Position numbers and translations under genes: made by a program. 64,000 bases of DNA from Dipteronia dyeriana (Eukaryota > Streptophyta > Magnoliopsida > Sapindales > Sapindaceae), in assembly GCA_032871835.1 (NCBI GenBank), contig CM065297.1, positions 63,413,253 to 63,477,252 on the forward strand, given 5' to 3'. Of the stretch, positions 35,560 through 48,974 are shown piece after piece. The stretch's first letter is position 1. Each line of letters begins with the position of its first letter. Below the pieces are notes generated by a model. The model was not told the DNA's origin and made no database searches. It saw nothing but the letters and a program-made list of their open reading frames with translations.

Positions 35560-38500
35560 GTAAACATCTCTAGGCACTACTTTGGTAAATGGATCGGCTA
35601 CCATTTCATGTGTAGATATTTATTGAATAATCACTTCTTTTTTTCTATGACATCTCTGACAAAATTATATTTTGTCTCTATATGTTTGGATTTACTGTGA
35701 TATTTCGAATCCTTTGTGTAAGCAATGGTTGCTTGATTATCACAGTAAATAGTTACTGGTCTTGAAGCACCGGTAACAATCTCTAGATCCTCAATGAATC
35801 TTTTGAGCCAAACACCTTCCTGTATTGCTGTTGAACACGCCATGAATTCAGCTTCCATTGTAGACAATGCAATACATGTCTGTTTCTTGCTACACCATGA
35901 GATAGCACCTCGACTGAGCAAAAATGCATACCCTGATGTTGATTTTCGCTCATCTAGATCACCTCCCTAATAGGCATCTGTATATTCGACTAAGCGTAAA
36001 TCTCCTCATTGGTAGCATATAGAATAGTCTACAGTTTCCTTAAGGTATGCTAAGATCCTCTTGACTGCATGTCAATGTTTCTGCCCAGGGTTAGATTGAA
36101 ATCTACTCACAAGCCTAACTACAAAACATATATCAGGCCTTGTACACATCATTGCGTACATGAGACTCCTAATGGCATTGGAGTAAGGAACTCTGCTCAA
36201 TTTATCTCTTTCTTCTGGAGTCTTAGGGCACATTTTGAGACTAAGATTTTGTCCTTTTGAGATAGGAGTATCCATAGGCTTACAGTTAGCCATATTGAAT
36301 CGTTCTAGAATCTTTCTAATGTAAGGCTCTTATGATAGAGCTAGAAGTTTCTTTAAACGATCTCTTATAATCTTTACTCTCAAATATCAGCAGCTTCGCC
36401 CATATCTTTCATCTTAAAATTTGAAAATACCCATTCTTTAATGGCCATGACAAAACTCTTATCATTTCCAGCTAAAAGTATGTCATCCACATATAATGAC
36501 AATATCACAAAATTGCCTTCAGACATTTTCATATAGACACAATGGTCTTCTTCAGTCATTGTAAATCCATACGACATTACTGCCTGATGGAATCGAAGAT
36601 ACCACTGTCTGGAGGATTGTTTCAAATCATATATCGATCGTTTGAGCTTGCAAACTTTACGCTCTTGACCTTTTGAAATGAAATTTTCAGGTTGTATCAT
36701 GTAAATTTCTTCCTCCAATTCTCCATTGAGAAATGTTGTCTTTACATCCATTTGATGTAATTCTAGGTCCATATGTGCGATGACTGCCAGAATAAGGCAT
36801 ATCGAAGCAAACCTTACTACAGGAGAAACGGTTTCTTCATAATCTATACCCTCTTGTTAAGTATATCCTTTTACGACTAGACACACATTGTACCTCTCAA
36901 TCGTACCATCCGCCTTTTGTTTGATGTGAAGAATCCATTTGTTTCTAATGGCTCGATGATCAGACGGTAAATCAACCAAGTCCCAGACATGGTTATTTTC
37001 ACTAACTCCATCTCTTCTTCCATGGATTTCATCCAAAATTTCTTAGCAGGTGAGGTGAGAGCTTCATTTGCATTTTTAGGTTCATCACTGTCATGTGAAG
37101 CAACCATAAATGTTTCCCCCTCAATCTCAAAACGACGACGTGAGATAACTCTTCGGTTACTCTTTCGAGTTTGTAAATCTATAGAAACTGGTTCAACAAC
37201 TGTGTTACTCCCACTAAGGACATAAGTCCCAGGTAAATTTGTATCTACCTCAATTGGAGTGTTTAGATTTACATCTTCATTAAGATCATCCAATTCAAAT
37301 AATCGAACAAATTTATCAACCTCACCTCTGTTTGGAAATTCATTTTCCAAGAAATTGACATCTCGTGATTCCAATTCAGTCACATTTCCATCAAAATTCT
37401 CACCTATCAGTGTATATCCTTTAGAGTGCTCAGAGTATCTAATAAAGATACACTATTTTCCTTTTGCACCCAGCTTTCCATATTGACTGGATAGATCATG
37501 ACTATAACCTGCACACCCCCAGGGTCTCAGGTTTGTTAAAACAGGTTTTCTACCTATCCATAACTCATATGGGGTGGAGGTGACTGATTTTGAAGGCACA
37601 CAGTTAAGTATATAGGTTTCAGTCAATAAAGCATCTCCTCAGTATGATACTGGTAGATTTGCTTGCGCCATCATAGACCTAACCATTTCCAATAATGTTC
37701 TATTCCTTATTTCCGCTACATCGTTTTGTTGCGGAGTGTAAGGAATAGTCAATTTCCTTTATATACCTTTCTCATTACACAATTCCTTGAATTGATTGGA
37801 AAGATATTCACGTCCTCGGTCAGTTCTCAAAACTTTTATTTTCTTATCTAATTGATTTTCAACTAAATTCATAAATATTTTGAAGCAATCCAATGCTTCG
37901 GATTTATGAGAAATCAAATAGACATGACCGAAACATGTGTAATCATCTATGAATGTAATGAAATAGAAAGCTCATTACCTCGCTCTTACATTCATTGGAC
38001 CACAGATGTCTGAATGAACCAATAGCAATGGAATTTAAGCTCGAGTTTCTTTACCAAATGGTTTTCTTGTAGTTTTTCCTGCTAGACAATTCTCACAAAT
38101 AGACATCTCTATTCTAGTGAGCGAGCCCAATAGACCTTCTTTGACCAATCTTCTCATTCTATCTTGCCCAATACGGCCTAGTCTAGCATGCCAAGTATAA
38201 ACATCAATATTATCAGAAGCAGATAAAAGGAAAAACTACTATCATTATTAATACTGTTAAAACCAGTATCCAAAACCATAAAACCATTTAACAAATAACC
38301 AGTACCAATTTGAATATAATTCAAATAAATGTTCAAATTATTCCCATTGAAATTTAAATTATAATCTAAGCTAAGAAGAGTAGTAACAGAGACTAAGTTT
38401 CGTAAGATCTCTGGTGCATACAACATATCATGGAGATAGACGGTTTTGTCATTGTGAAACTCTAGTTTGCACGTGCCTATACCCTTGACTTCCACTATTG

Positions 38501-39569
38501 AGTTGTTTTCCATGTATATCCACTTCATTCCCTGTGGAATTTGACGATATTCCACAAATGTTCCCCGGTCTCTAACTATATGGTTTGTTCCTCCTGAGTC
38601 TACAGTCCATAGAGGACGAGATTCAGTCAGTAAAATAGTGCTAGAAACATAAGCATATTTATTTATGGAATTGGGTTTTACCTTTTTCGGCTCAATGCGT
38701 TCACGAGTGAAGTGACCCAGTTTGCCATAGTTGTAGCAAGTTGCCTTAGCCTTATCCTTATCCTTCTTAACTCCATCACGCTTACCTCTCTTCTGTTTTC
38801 CAATCTCAACTTTCTTATTGTTGACACCAAGACCTTTTCCCTTTTGGAAAGGTTTCTTTCCTCCATTGCGCTTTGGGCCCGAAGCCTTACGCGAGGCTTG
38901 TGTCGCCATATAAAGATGTCCAGAAGCCTTAGCAGCCTCTAAGCACTCAACTTCTAGTTCCAGATGGCGTGAGATATCGTCAAAAGCTTTGATGCTATCA
39001 TTGTGCGTCATATTGATCTTCATGTGCTCCCAGCTATTAGGGAGAGATTGGATAACTGCTTGAACATGTTGCTCATCAGTCAGGACATGCTCGACGTTTT
39101 TCAATTCGCGCATCATGTTTGACATCTCTCTTAGGTGCTACCTTATCGTATGATTTTGGCGTTTCCTATATGTGTCGAACTTGATTGTGAGCCTCCTAAG
39201 CTTAGTAGTTGATGTACCACCAAACTTGTCCTTCTGAGCAATCCACATTGCTTGAGCAGTTTCATACTCCTCAAACTCACACATAAGGTCATCAACCATA
39301 CTGCTCAGCAACGTTATGCGAGCTATGATGTTTTTCCTCTTCTAGATTTGGTAAGCCTCCATGTACCTTCTATGTTGAGTAGTAGTTCCTGCTGTAGGTT
39401 CAACCATGGTATTGATATTGGTTATTGTTTCAAGAGCCTTTTGCTCAGTAAGAATGTACTGAACCTTGCAGTGCCAAATATCATAATTTTCACCACTCAG
39501 TTTCTCTCCTTTGTTCAATTCAGCCATAATATTTTTGGTAGCAGAAGACATTTTATGTAATTTAGACAA
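35560..39569 (-). pseudogene. Copia gag-pol polyprotein, interrupted
   Basis: Gag runs from 39569 to about 38700 with frame breaks at 39342 and about 39130. Its zinc knuckle is decayed (CYNYGKLGHF with the last cysteine changed). The protease site reads WTVDSGGTNHI near 38590. Integrase pieces follow to about 37500, then reverse transcriptase at 36772-36380 with LSLYVDDILLAG, and RNase H at 35921-35631 with [16 protein letters not shown] and [13 protein letters not shown]. The order gag-protease-integrase-RT-RNase H is that of copia. Many stops and shifts make it non-functional. Confidence 0.9.
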
Positions 39570-39640
39570 AGAAATGTATTTTCTTTAGTGCTAGCATATT
39601 TTCAAGTTCACACTTATTATTGCATCAAACATTTATACTA

Positions 39641-40102
39641 AGAAATATAATAGAGTAATATATAGGAATGGATTCGAAAAACAGTAGAGGCTTTTAATCA
39701 TCATCTAATTCCAATATTAAAACTAGTAAATAGTATTAGTGTATTTTGCACAATTATAACAGTTCTAATAATTCATAGAACTCCCACTAAGCAAATATTA
39801 TTATTATTAATCAATAACAATCAAGCATGATTCAATAAGTTTAAAGGAAAAAATTAAATAAACATAAATAAACAATAAAAGTTTATAATGTAAATCTAAT
39901 AACTATTTGTGAAATAAGAAACTTTGAACTTAGTTCTATCATGCATATTGTAGTAATTTCTATCACTCCGAATGCATATTTAAACTGATAAACAAAATAG
40001 TTTTTATACAATTTATAATATTTAAACTTGGCAGATGTAAAAATTATTATATTGTCACGAATATGTAAGGGGCTGTATTTAGCATCACTCGTATTATTGA
40101 AG
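39641..40102. other. Intergenic, no gene recognised
   Basis: AT-rich. The frame at 39883-40152 (-) has no domain. Confidence 0.4.
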
Positions 40103-40594
40103 TGGCAAGTTTTGATTGGTATATAGATTGGTTGATGATGCAGGTGATCCAACTTAGAAAATGACTAGAATGTCCCTAAAAAGGGCTTAGACAAGGGTAG
40201 ATCGTGGTCACGTGGGGGGGAACCTTGGTGATTTTTTTTTTTGACAGCAAGAGACCTTGATGAATTGGTTTTTTTATTATTAGTATTATTATTATTATTA
40301 TTACTGCTACTGCTACTGCTGTTGCTGCTGTTACGTGGCAAGTTTTGATTGGTATATAGATTGGTTGCATGATGATGCAGGTGATCCAACTTAGAAAATG
40401 ACTAGAATGTCCCTAAAAAGGGCTCAGAAAAGGGTAGATCATGGTCACGTGAGAGGGGGGGGGGGGACTTTTGTGATTATTTGTTTTGACAACAAGAGAC
40501 CTTGATGAATTGTTTTTTTTTATATTAATATTATTATTATTATTATTACTACGACTACTACTGATACTGCTACTGCTACTACTACTGCTGCTGG
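40103..40594. repeat. Tandem duplication of about 230 bp with internal trinucleotide repeats
   Basis: The unit at about 40103-40332 (GGCAAGTTTTGATTGGTATA start) is repeated from 40333. Both units run through the same AGAATGTCCCTAAAAAGGGC segment, a G tract and an ATT/ACT/CTG trinucleotide run. The second unit's run is interrupted by the hAT-like element. Confidence 0.85.
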
Positions 40595-43262
40595 CAAAAT
40601 TGACCCATAACTCGCCAACCCGACACGAACCCGGGATCAATAAACGGGTTGGGTTGGCTTCAAAACGGGTTCGGGTTGTAATCAGGTCAACCCGTTTATT
40701 ATACGGGTCATGTCGGGTTTGGATAAACGGGTTCGCGGGTGACTCTTTTAACCCGTATAGTCATATAGATACATTTATAATTATTATTATTACAGGGGTT
40801 AAAAATAAATTTTAGCATACTATATAATCATTCTTTTAAAGTCTCTCACAAACCCTAACACTTTCAAATCAGATTTCAGATCGCTCATTTCTCACACCGT
40901 CTATCACTCATTCTCAAACTCGGATCTACATTAAAACTCTCATCGACAGATTGCCTACCTCCTCTCCGGCTCTCCCACGTCGTCGTCGTCGTCGTCGTCG
41001 TCCCTCACCTGTCGTCGTCGTCGTCGTCCCTCACCTGTCGTCAGATCTGCTTGGTTGCTCTTCTGTCATTGACAAACTCTCATCAACAGATCTGCTTTGT
41101 TGCTTGTCTGTCGTCTCCCTCACCGGCTCACTACTTGGTTGTGGCTCTCTCTCACTTGCTACTCCGCTATTGAGATTTTGAAGCGGTAATTAAAGCTCTA
41201 CCCTTTGCTTGGTTTTTTTGTGTGTCGAAAAATAGTCTATTTAATCTGGCAGTGGAACCGTGGAGGTCTTTGATGTCTCTGTTTGACAGTTTGTGCTCTG
41301 TTTCGTTTCTTGTGGCCATATGGTTTAGTGCTTGGTTTGTTTACAGAGTTCTGGTTCTTCTTTTTAGGCTTCTACTTGAACCTGGTGATTCACACTTATT
41401 GAGTTCCTTTCATCTTTTAGCTCATTTTGTTACAAAAAACTTGTTTCACAGTGTTGAAAGCCACATCTCTAGCATTATCATACCGATTCTGCTACAATAC
41501 TTCAACACACAACCCGTATGTTGCATTTCATAAGCAATTAGAAAGGGGAAAACTGTTTGATCTGAGTATAAAACTATTAATATTCATGTTTTGAAGTATT
41601 CTGCTACAATACTTCAACACACAACACGTATGTTGCATTTCATTTTTTTTCATTTATATTTTCATTCAGTGAAATTGATGGGGGAAACTGTTTAACCCAT
41701 CCCTAGTACCGTGGTTTGTTAACTGACTAAAAAATTGGTGACATATGAGTCAAGTTTACCTATAAACATATCCCACATACAAGCAATAGTCCGTAAAATT
41801 TTATAGTAGATTTACTAATAAATTTAGGACAAAGTTTAAAAGAAAATATAAATAAGACCAATAAAAATATTACAGATTTAGTTAAGTTCTTTGAAATTAG
41901 CAAAGTCAAAACTTTATAGAAGAATTTAGATTATATTAGAGAATCATTGACAGCCTTTGACAACCAAATTAAAAGATTCCATATTAAGAAAGTATTGAAT
42001 ACAAGGTGTTTGAGGAAATGAATAACAAAATACTTTCAGAGAATGAACAGAGTATAAAACTATTAATGCATTTGTGTTTTTGAGAGAGAACTGAGTGTTT
42101 TATTTTCTTTTCTTTTCTTTTATTTTGAGATAATTGCCGAGAATTATCTAAATGCATTATTTTCTCCTTAATCCTTTCATGCATTGACAGTTGGTTTCTG
42201 AGATGGATTAGCTTTGGCTTGTGTGATATGAACTCTGACATGCATGTTAAAGCACCTAGTAGATAATTTTGTTACCATTGTTTTTATAAATTATTCATTC
42301 ATATATTGACGGTTTTGTTCTGAGATTGACTAGCTTTTGTCTTAGAATATTTATACAAATTGTACTGATTTGATTCATTGGGATTGCATTTCTTGAGAAG
42401 TCTTGAATTGTGTTGAATAAGATAAGGATTTATAGAGCTATCAGTCTATCAATTCTTTTTTTTTTTATCATTGAGTCTGTGTTGTATACTCGTGTCCTTC
42501 ACTGAATTATTAAATTTATATGTTGTTTTGCAGCAAAATCTATAGATTCAAGTTCAAACATAACGTTATTCTATCAATTTCTTTGGACAACAATTTGGAC
42601 CAATTTGTGATTATGGATGACTGTATGGATTATTTATGGATTCATTAACTTTGTATGGACTATGACTAACTATATTTATATTTCGGGATGACTGTATTTA
42701 ATTTTATATTTGTTGCATTATTTAATGGTATTATATTGGATTGGATTGGATTATTAAAAATTACTCTATAAGGTTGGATGTATTTGTGGTAGATTAATAT
42801 GTTTTTTTTTTAAATGTTAGGAAAATGTGTTAAACGGGTTCGGGTTAAACGGGTCACATGGGTCAAACCCGACCCAGTATGACCCGATCAGATTATTAAA
42901 CGTGTAACGGGTCAACTCGTTTAACCCGTGTATTTATTCGTGTCGTGTTGGGTTTTATAAGGTTAACCCGTTTAATTAAACGAGTCGTGTCGGGTTAAGG
43001 GTTAATTCTATTCGGGTCGTGTCGGGTTGAGGTCAACCCAGTATGACCCGATCAGATTATAAAAAGTGTAACGGGTCAATCCGTTTAACCCATGTATTTA
43101 TTCGTGTCGTGTTGGGTTTTATAAGGTTAACCCGTTTAATTAAACGGATCGTGTCAGGTTAATGGTTAATTCTATTCAGGTCGTGTCGGGTTAAGGGTTA
43201 ATTCTATTCGGGTCGTGTCGGGTTGAGGTCAACCCGACCCATGAACCCGAATTGCAAACCCT
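40595..43262. mobile_element. hAT-like element, internally deleted, inserted in a CTG/ACT microsatellite
   Basis: The left end (GCAAAATTGACCCATAAC, 40595) and the right end (CCGAATTGCAAACCCTA, to 43262) are inverted and loosely matched. Both ends are rich in AACGGGTT/GGGTCAACCCG motifs, and the right subterminal block is duplicated (about 42840-43020 and 43020-43225). The same trinucleotide microsatellite flanks both sides, so the exact target duplication cannot be read. The inside holds a 5' leader-like stretch with GTCGTC repeats (40970-41050) and a T-rich 3' end (42530-42800), but no transposase. Confidence 0.65.
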
Positions 43263-43535
43263 AGCTGCTGCTGCTGCTGCTACTGCTACTGCTACTGCTA
43301 CTGCTACTATTACTACTACTACTACTGTTGTTACTACTGCTACTGCTACTGCTACTGCTACTGCTACTGCTACTGCTACTGCTACTGCTACTGCTGTTAC
43401 TACTGCTACTGCTACTGCTATTGTTGTTACTGCTACTACTACTGTTGCTACTGCTACTGCTACTACTACTGCTACTAATGCTGCTACTACTAGAACTACT
43501 GCTACTAGGCAGCAGCTGCAGCTGCTGCTGCTGCT
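43261..43535. repeat. CTG/CTA trinucleotide microsatellite
   Basis: About 275 bp of GCT and ACT triplets with sporadic GTT. It gives open frames in several registers (poly-Leu, Thr/Ala, Val/Ala) that are artefacts. Confidence 0.95.
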
Positions 43536-43559
43536 ACTATTAATGTTAGATAAAATCAA

Positions 43560-44740
43560 TAAATGATAGGAAAGATCACGAGCTTTTGTGATTGAAGCGT
43601 ATTCTAAAAGCATCTTCAATGTAAATATACGTATTTTAGTTTCTAAACAGTGACATGCAACCGTTTCTATTTATTATGAGCTCACTTTCGAACAAAAAAT
43701 ATAGAAATGTATATTCAAATCTTCAATGCAATTATATAAAATTAAAGATGCATATAATTTATGACCAATCATAATAAAATAATTATTACATTCTCTCTTC
43801 TCTTTTATTTAATATTTTAACTTTAAATATCTATTCAATGTGACAGTTAATTTTCTCCAAATACAAATGATATAATGGAACCTAAAGTTTTGAAAAACAA
43901 AGCAACCAAATCGAAAACATTAAACATGTGGTTCATACTTGTGGTAGGTTAGGTTTCTCATCAAATTTTATGTTTGGAGTTGATTGAAATTGTCTCAACG
44001 GATCCTACTATTTTCACAACGTTAAAATAAATTTGTCACAATTTATATATTACAAATTTATTTTAATTGATTGATTTAAAGTTAGGATATTAGAAACATG
44101 TATTGATCAATTGGAATCTCTTTAATAATTTTTTTTGTAAAATTACCTATTACAAACTGTACTAAAAAAGAAAATGGGTATATAAAAATGCAAATACTGC
44201 CTAAAAAATAAAAAACAAAAAATTATGGCATAAAAGACTTAATTTGAGAAAAAAAAATAGTGCATCAAAAAAGTTTCCCTAATGAAAATAGTAACATTCG
44301 TCGAGATGATTACAGTGATATATTATGGTCTTAAATCCAAGATCATGTCCTTATTACACAAGCTTCCAAAAGTAAATCTCTTTGTTGGATTACTTTTTTT
44401 TTTTTGGGTATGCTTTCAAAAATGTCCAACATTCTAAATTTAATTTAATCAAATAAAAAAAAATTGTGTTGGTAAAAACAGAAAAAGAAAAGATTTTTCA
44501 GGAAATACTATTTTTTTTTAAGTTGTGAATATACTAAGATTCAATGAGGAAATTGAAACTATATAACATGGACTCAAATATGAGATCTTTTACCCATCAC
44601 ATATTTTTCCAAAAGAAATTTTTGATATTTGCTTTTTTTTTTTTTAAAGAAAACAAAGATAAAAAAAAAAGTATTTTGGAAACATATTGCTCCAAGAGGA
44701 GTGTCTATCCTCTTATATAGTCAACTGATAGATGGGATGA
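43560..44740. other. Intergenic, no gene recognised
   Basis: AT-rich with homopolymer runs. A GCATCTTCAATG stretch near 43610 resembles the end of a MITE, but no partner end was settled. Confidence 0.4.
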
Positions 44741-44744
44741 TCAT

Positions 44745-45140
44745 TTATTCCTGGGGACCTAAATCCCCACTCCCCTTTCCCCATTTGGGGGAAAATTTTT
44801 AAGAAAAAAATGGAGAAATAAAAGAGGATGATGGAGATGATTTTTATTCCTAAATTGAAATGGGGATGGAGGAACCCCCCATCCCCATTTTCCCAGTTTC
44901 CCCATAAATTTATGGAAATGGGGATGAGGATGGGATAGGTACCCTCATCCTCATTTCCCCCAAACCTTAATATATGTATATATATATATATATATAATTT
45001 TATTCTTACTTTTTATTAAGTATATATACTTCTTTATAACTTTAACACAACCAAAAATCCCAATAAAACATATATGACCTCTCACCTCTCTCAATCACCG
45101 GCAACTGGGATAAGGGACCTCCCCTAAAACTGTCTCATCC

Positions 45141-45183
<43 letters not shown>

Positions 45184-45415
45184 ACTTTTTATTAAGTATA
45201 TATACTTCTTTATAACTTTAACACATAACCAAAAATCCCAATAAAACATATCTAACCTCTCACCTCTCTCAATCACCGGCAATGGGGATAAGGGACCTCC
45301 CCTAAAACTGCCTCATCCCCATTTTCCCTAAAAGGGGAAATGAAGGGGGATAGGGGAGAATTTGAAAAATGGGGATGGGGATGGAGATGTGGAGACCTAA
45401 ATCCATCCTCAGTTC
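44745..45415. repeat. GGGGAT-rich transposon-like block with a 145-bp duplication
   Basis: Both ends carry GGGGATGGGG / CCCCATCCCC motifs and an ACCTAAATCC sequence (about 44758 and 45396). Inside, about 45006-45146 (CTTTTTATTAAGTATATATA start) is repeated at about 45182-45325, separated by an AT microsatellite. It is probably a non-autonomous DNA transposon, but I could not define its ends. Confidence 0.55.
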
Positions 45416-45584
45416 CTCAATGGCTATCCCTACCAGCTAATAGCATTGCACTTCAATCTTGGGGATGCAACATATGGGTGAAGGCTCGAGCCTTGGAGAT
45501 GGAGATCTAAAGATGGATATGATGGTGAATCATCACTTTTTTATTTTTTTCAGTTTTTAGTTTATATATATATATATATATACA

Positions 45585-46027
45585 AAAAATTTCAAGTCAG
45601 TGCACACTGATATAAATTCGTCAGTACGTTGGATGTGAACCATAAGTGTATGCACTTATCAAAACTTCTTTATAATCAATGGTCCATATTCAACGCACTG
45701 ATATAACTTACATCAGTACGTACTAACTGGAAAACCACTATATATATATATAAATTTTCAAGTCAAAACTCACTAATATAAATTCGTCAGTGCGTTGGAT
45801 GTGGATCATTAGATTTACATACTTTGACTCAAAGTGTATGCACTATATATATAGAAATTTTCAAGTCAATACGCACTAATATAAATTCGTCAGTGCGTTG
45901 GATGTGGACCATTAGATTTACATACTTTGACTCAAAGTGTATACACTTGTCAAAACTTTTCCATAATCAATGGTCCACATGCAACGCACTAATAAAACTT
46001 ATATCAGTGCTCACCGACTGGAAAACC

Positions 46028-46030
<3 letters not shown>
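45585..46030. mobile_element. Cluster of foldback MITE copies
   Basis: The sequence AAATTCGTCAGTGCGTTGGA occurs, with variants, near 45614, 45780 and 45883. Its inverted counterpart (CAACGCACTAATAAAACTTA and variants) occurs near 45692 and 45981. Each complete copy is a palindrome of about 170 bp ending near an AT tract: two complete copies and one half copy stand in tandem. Confidence 0.75.

Positions 46031-46063
<33 letters not shown>
46031..46063. repeat. AT microsatellite
   Basis: A run of about 16 AT dinucleotides at the edge of the MITE cluster. Confidence 0.9.
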
Positions 46064-46065
<2 letters not shown>

Positions 46066-46129
46066 TGTACATGTATCTCCATATTTATTTTTTTTTATTT
46101 TTTTTTATTTATATTAGAATAGAGGGGTA

Positions 46130-48310
46130 AGAATATTAACATCAGTTAACAGAATGGAAATTTTGGCTAAAAATTAAACTAGAATTAAACTAGAATATGA
46201 TTTTTGGTCAATAGAGATCCAGCGAGGAAGGCATTCCAAACGAATAAGATATCAACCAATGGAACTCTATGGACGGATCTCCACTGAAATGGACTCCACC
46301 TCTTTTTAAAATCTTCTAGGATTTTTTTTAAATTGATTTTTTAATATATTTATTTTAAGGTCAAAATGACAATAATATTCGTATAGCCTATAAATTTGAT
46401 GACAGACGACGGCATTGTCAATTATGTTTCGGATTATCAAAGATCGAACCTCGTGAAAACTGACTTAGAGGATTAATTTCTTTCTCTATGTATTAAGCCT
46501 AGTTATCAAGTACAATTGTACAAATACCATATTTTCACCGTTATATACACTTTTAACCCGTAGAAATAACTGCCATCCAATGTCATTTGACAGTAAGAAC
46601 TGGACAATATTCCAAGTTCAAATAATCACCAAGTCACCAACGCATCTGTTATTTCAACCCAAAAAAAAAAATGATGTAGCAATTTGTGAGTGAATGCAAG
46701 CGGTGAGTATATCATCGTTAATGTCCATTCACTCATAAATTGAAACCTCACAAGTGGGATATCTACATTACTCGCGAAAATAAAACTATAAGGATATTCT
46801 CACCATTCTCACCATTACACCTCTGGGATGCCACAATTTAAACAAATTAACTTGGAAGTAAGAAGATGCTTCATCTGAAGAAATCCAATTGCTTGAAACA
46901 GTTGGATATAAAGAAAGGAAAATGTTTTGGAAGCATTTGACATTCCAGAGAGTTCTCTTCTTTTTTCCACCTTTACCACTTTATGTGGATTCGGACTCTT
47001 GTTTCTTTGTCCTCCAACCGGGATGTCTAGGTACCAATTCCGCAACATTAAGCATCAGCTGTTTCCCTACAATTCATTCACACCGGAAATTAAATTTATA
47101 AAGATACATGTATAAGCTATTTCCGTACAATGTAATTAACTATAACATCATACAGGGATTTACGACACATTTGTTCTCTTTAATTTTGGTCCACGACTCG
47201 ATAGTGATATATTATCAACACATTACCCCTCCACAGTGAGGTTTATTTTTTGTTTTCAGTTTATGGGTAAAAATAATGGGAAACAAGGAAATTCTAGTAC
47301 ACAATGAAGATAAAAATGTACTCATGATTCTGCTGGAAAACAAGAAGCATTTATAATTTCACCAGTTGCTCACATAGTTAATTCTGAAAATTATGCCTTA
47401 TTCTGCATGGTGCATTTTTGTTTCCATGATCTAAAAGTTTAAGCAAATAGGGTATGAACCAAGCTTGTTTTGAAGCTCCTATTGATGAGAGTGTTGATAA
47501 TGCTCAAAAACCACATTTTTGAAAGTTGGATCGAAAGAACTATGCACAAAATGATTTGTGATGATGAGGTGTTGAAAAGGAAATAATAATGAGTGGGTGA
47601 AGATGGACAGCAACCATGTTCGACTGGAGACATAAAATGCAAGAACGAAAAGTACTTTTGAAAGAAGTCATAAACGAAATTTGACAAGTGTGGTATGCTC
47701 CAGTAATAAAGTTTCCAGATTAAGTGATCTGCAATAATCACTTCCGTGTGTTAAATGTAAAACAGATGGAAAATTATGACGTCGGTTTAAACTTTTTTAA
47801 GAAAAGGTTTATTGAGGTACTAAAAACAACACAAGCTCTTATGTGCGGTAAGCTTAAGCTGTTAAAACTAGCACAAAGATGAGACAAATGTTAGAGGCTA
47901 AACCGGCATATTAAAGGGAAAGGATTGAGAAGCAGCTCCAACAGCATCAACTTAACAAAATAATTGTTGGGGATGAATGATGCAAATGTCTGGCCCATGG
48001 TGCTTTTTTAAAGAAGATTAAAGGTGGATAAAGAACAGCTACACCAGCCAGTTAGTCTTACGGAAATGAAACAGAGGTACCAGAAATGACATGTCCAAAC
48101 TAACATTTGAAGTGCAAACAAATGATATTGATTTGTTGCTTTTCAGAAATCCAACAAAAGGACTACAAAAAAAACAAGCCAATAACAGTACCATAACCAG
48201 GACTAATTCACTTCCGTGCCAAACACACATTATGCAAAATTAGCAATTGAAGGAGCATAAGATGCAATAGAAAACTAATAAGAGGAATCAATTGCCCTAT
48301 CACCATCACT
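46130..48310. other. Intergenic, no gene recognised
   Basis: Lower repeat content than its surroundings. Frames at 46815-47048 and 47439-47741 (both -) show no domain I know. They could be parts of UTRs or of an unrecognised exon. Confidence 0.35.
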
Positions 48311-48317
48311 CAAGTTT

Positions 48318-48487
48318 TCAAACTGTACCATAATAATCACAATTAACTCCCCTAGGATAGTAGTAATAAAACTTTTATCTATCCCATTTCTAATTTTAAG
48401 CATACCATAGTAACTGCAATTAACTCCCCGCGTATAGTTGTAAATAAACCATTTATCTATCCCACTTCTAATTTTAAGAACCAAACA
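48318..48487. repeat. 85-bp tandem duplication
   Basis: The unit with ACTGTACCATAATAATCAC, ending in CTAATTTTAAG, at about 48318-48400 is repeated with changes at about 48401-48485. Confidence 0.8.
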
Positions 48488-48974
48488 TAGCCTTCACAAC
48501 CAATTACTCCAATTCATTAAGAAAACCATTTGCTAACATTGCTGGAAAGAAAGAGATTAAGCAAATATGAAACTCCAGGACCAGGTATTCTAAAACTGGT
48601 GTGCAATATCAAAAAATTGGCAGGAAAACATATTAAGTCCTTGATTCTGCAATTCGTAGCAGCAACTGTTTATCAGTCTGATGTAAAATGCACCAAACGA
48701 AAACATGACATTGTCACCCCACCCATAACCAATCGATACAAAAACAGTTCAGAACTATTTATATTAGAAGAGCAAATATGAGATCAAAATTATCAAACCA
48801 TGAAACAAGCAGAAGCAGCAGCAACAACAAAAAAGCAATACTCACTAGAAGAAATGGTCGGATAGAACTAAGTCCCGTTTTCCCTTTCAGCAAGGCTCTC
48901 ACTCTCCCTCATTGTGTAAAGTCCCTCGGATATAACTTGTCAATCTTCAACAGACAAAACATACTTTAAAAGTA

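Larger units (their letters stand above)
33950..39640 (-). mobile_element. Copia LTR retrotransposon, decayed, 5' LTR not found
   Basis: The 3' LTR begins TGTTAGAAAATTACGCCC on the - strand at 34426, just after a purine-rich tract (34427-34437, GTGGAAGA-type). It holds a TATA motif near 34204-34212. Its low-coordinate limit lies between about 33950 and 34050. The coding region reads from 39569 down to 35631. No copy of this LTR was found above 39.6 kb, so the 5' LTR has been lost or replaced. Confidence 0.85.

Noticed and set aside
36989..37486. + strand frames
   Set aside because: They are shadows of the copia polyprotein on the - strand.
40951..41533. Candidate host gene at 41 kb
   Set aside because: The GTCGTC-rich start and loose frames have no domain and lie between the ends of a hAT-like element; more likely its leader.
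43252..43619. Open frames of poly-Leu, Thr/Ala and Val/Ala
   Set aside because: They are translations of the CTG/CTA microsatellite in different registers.
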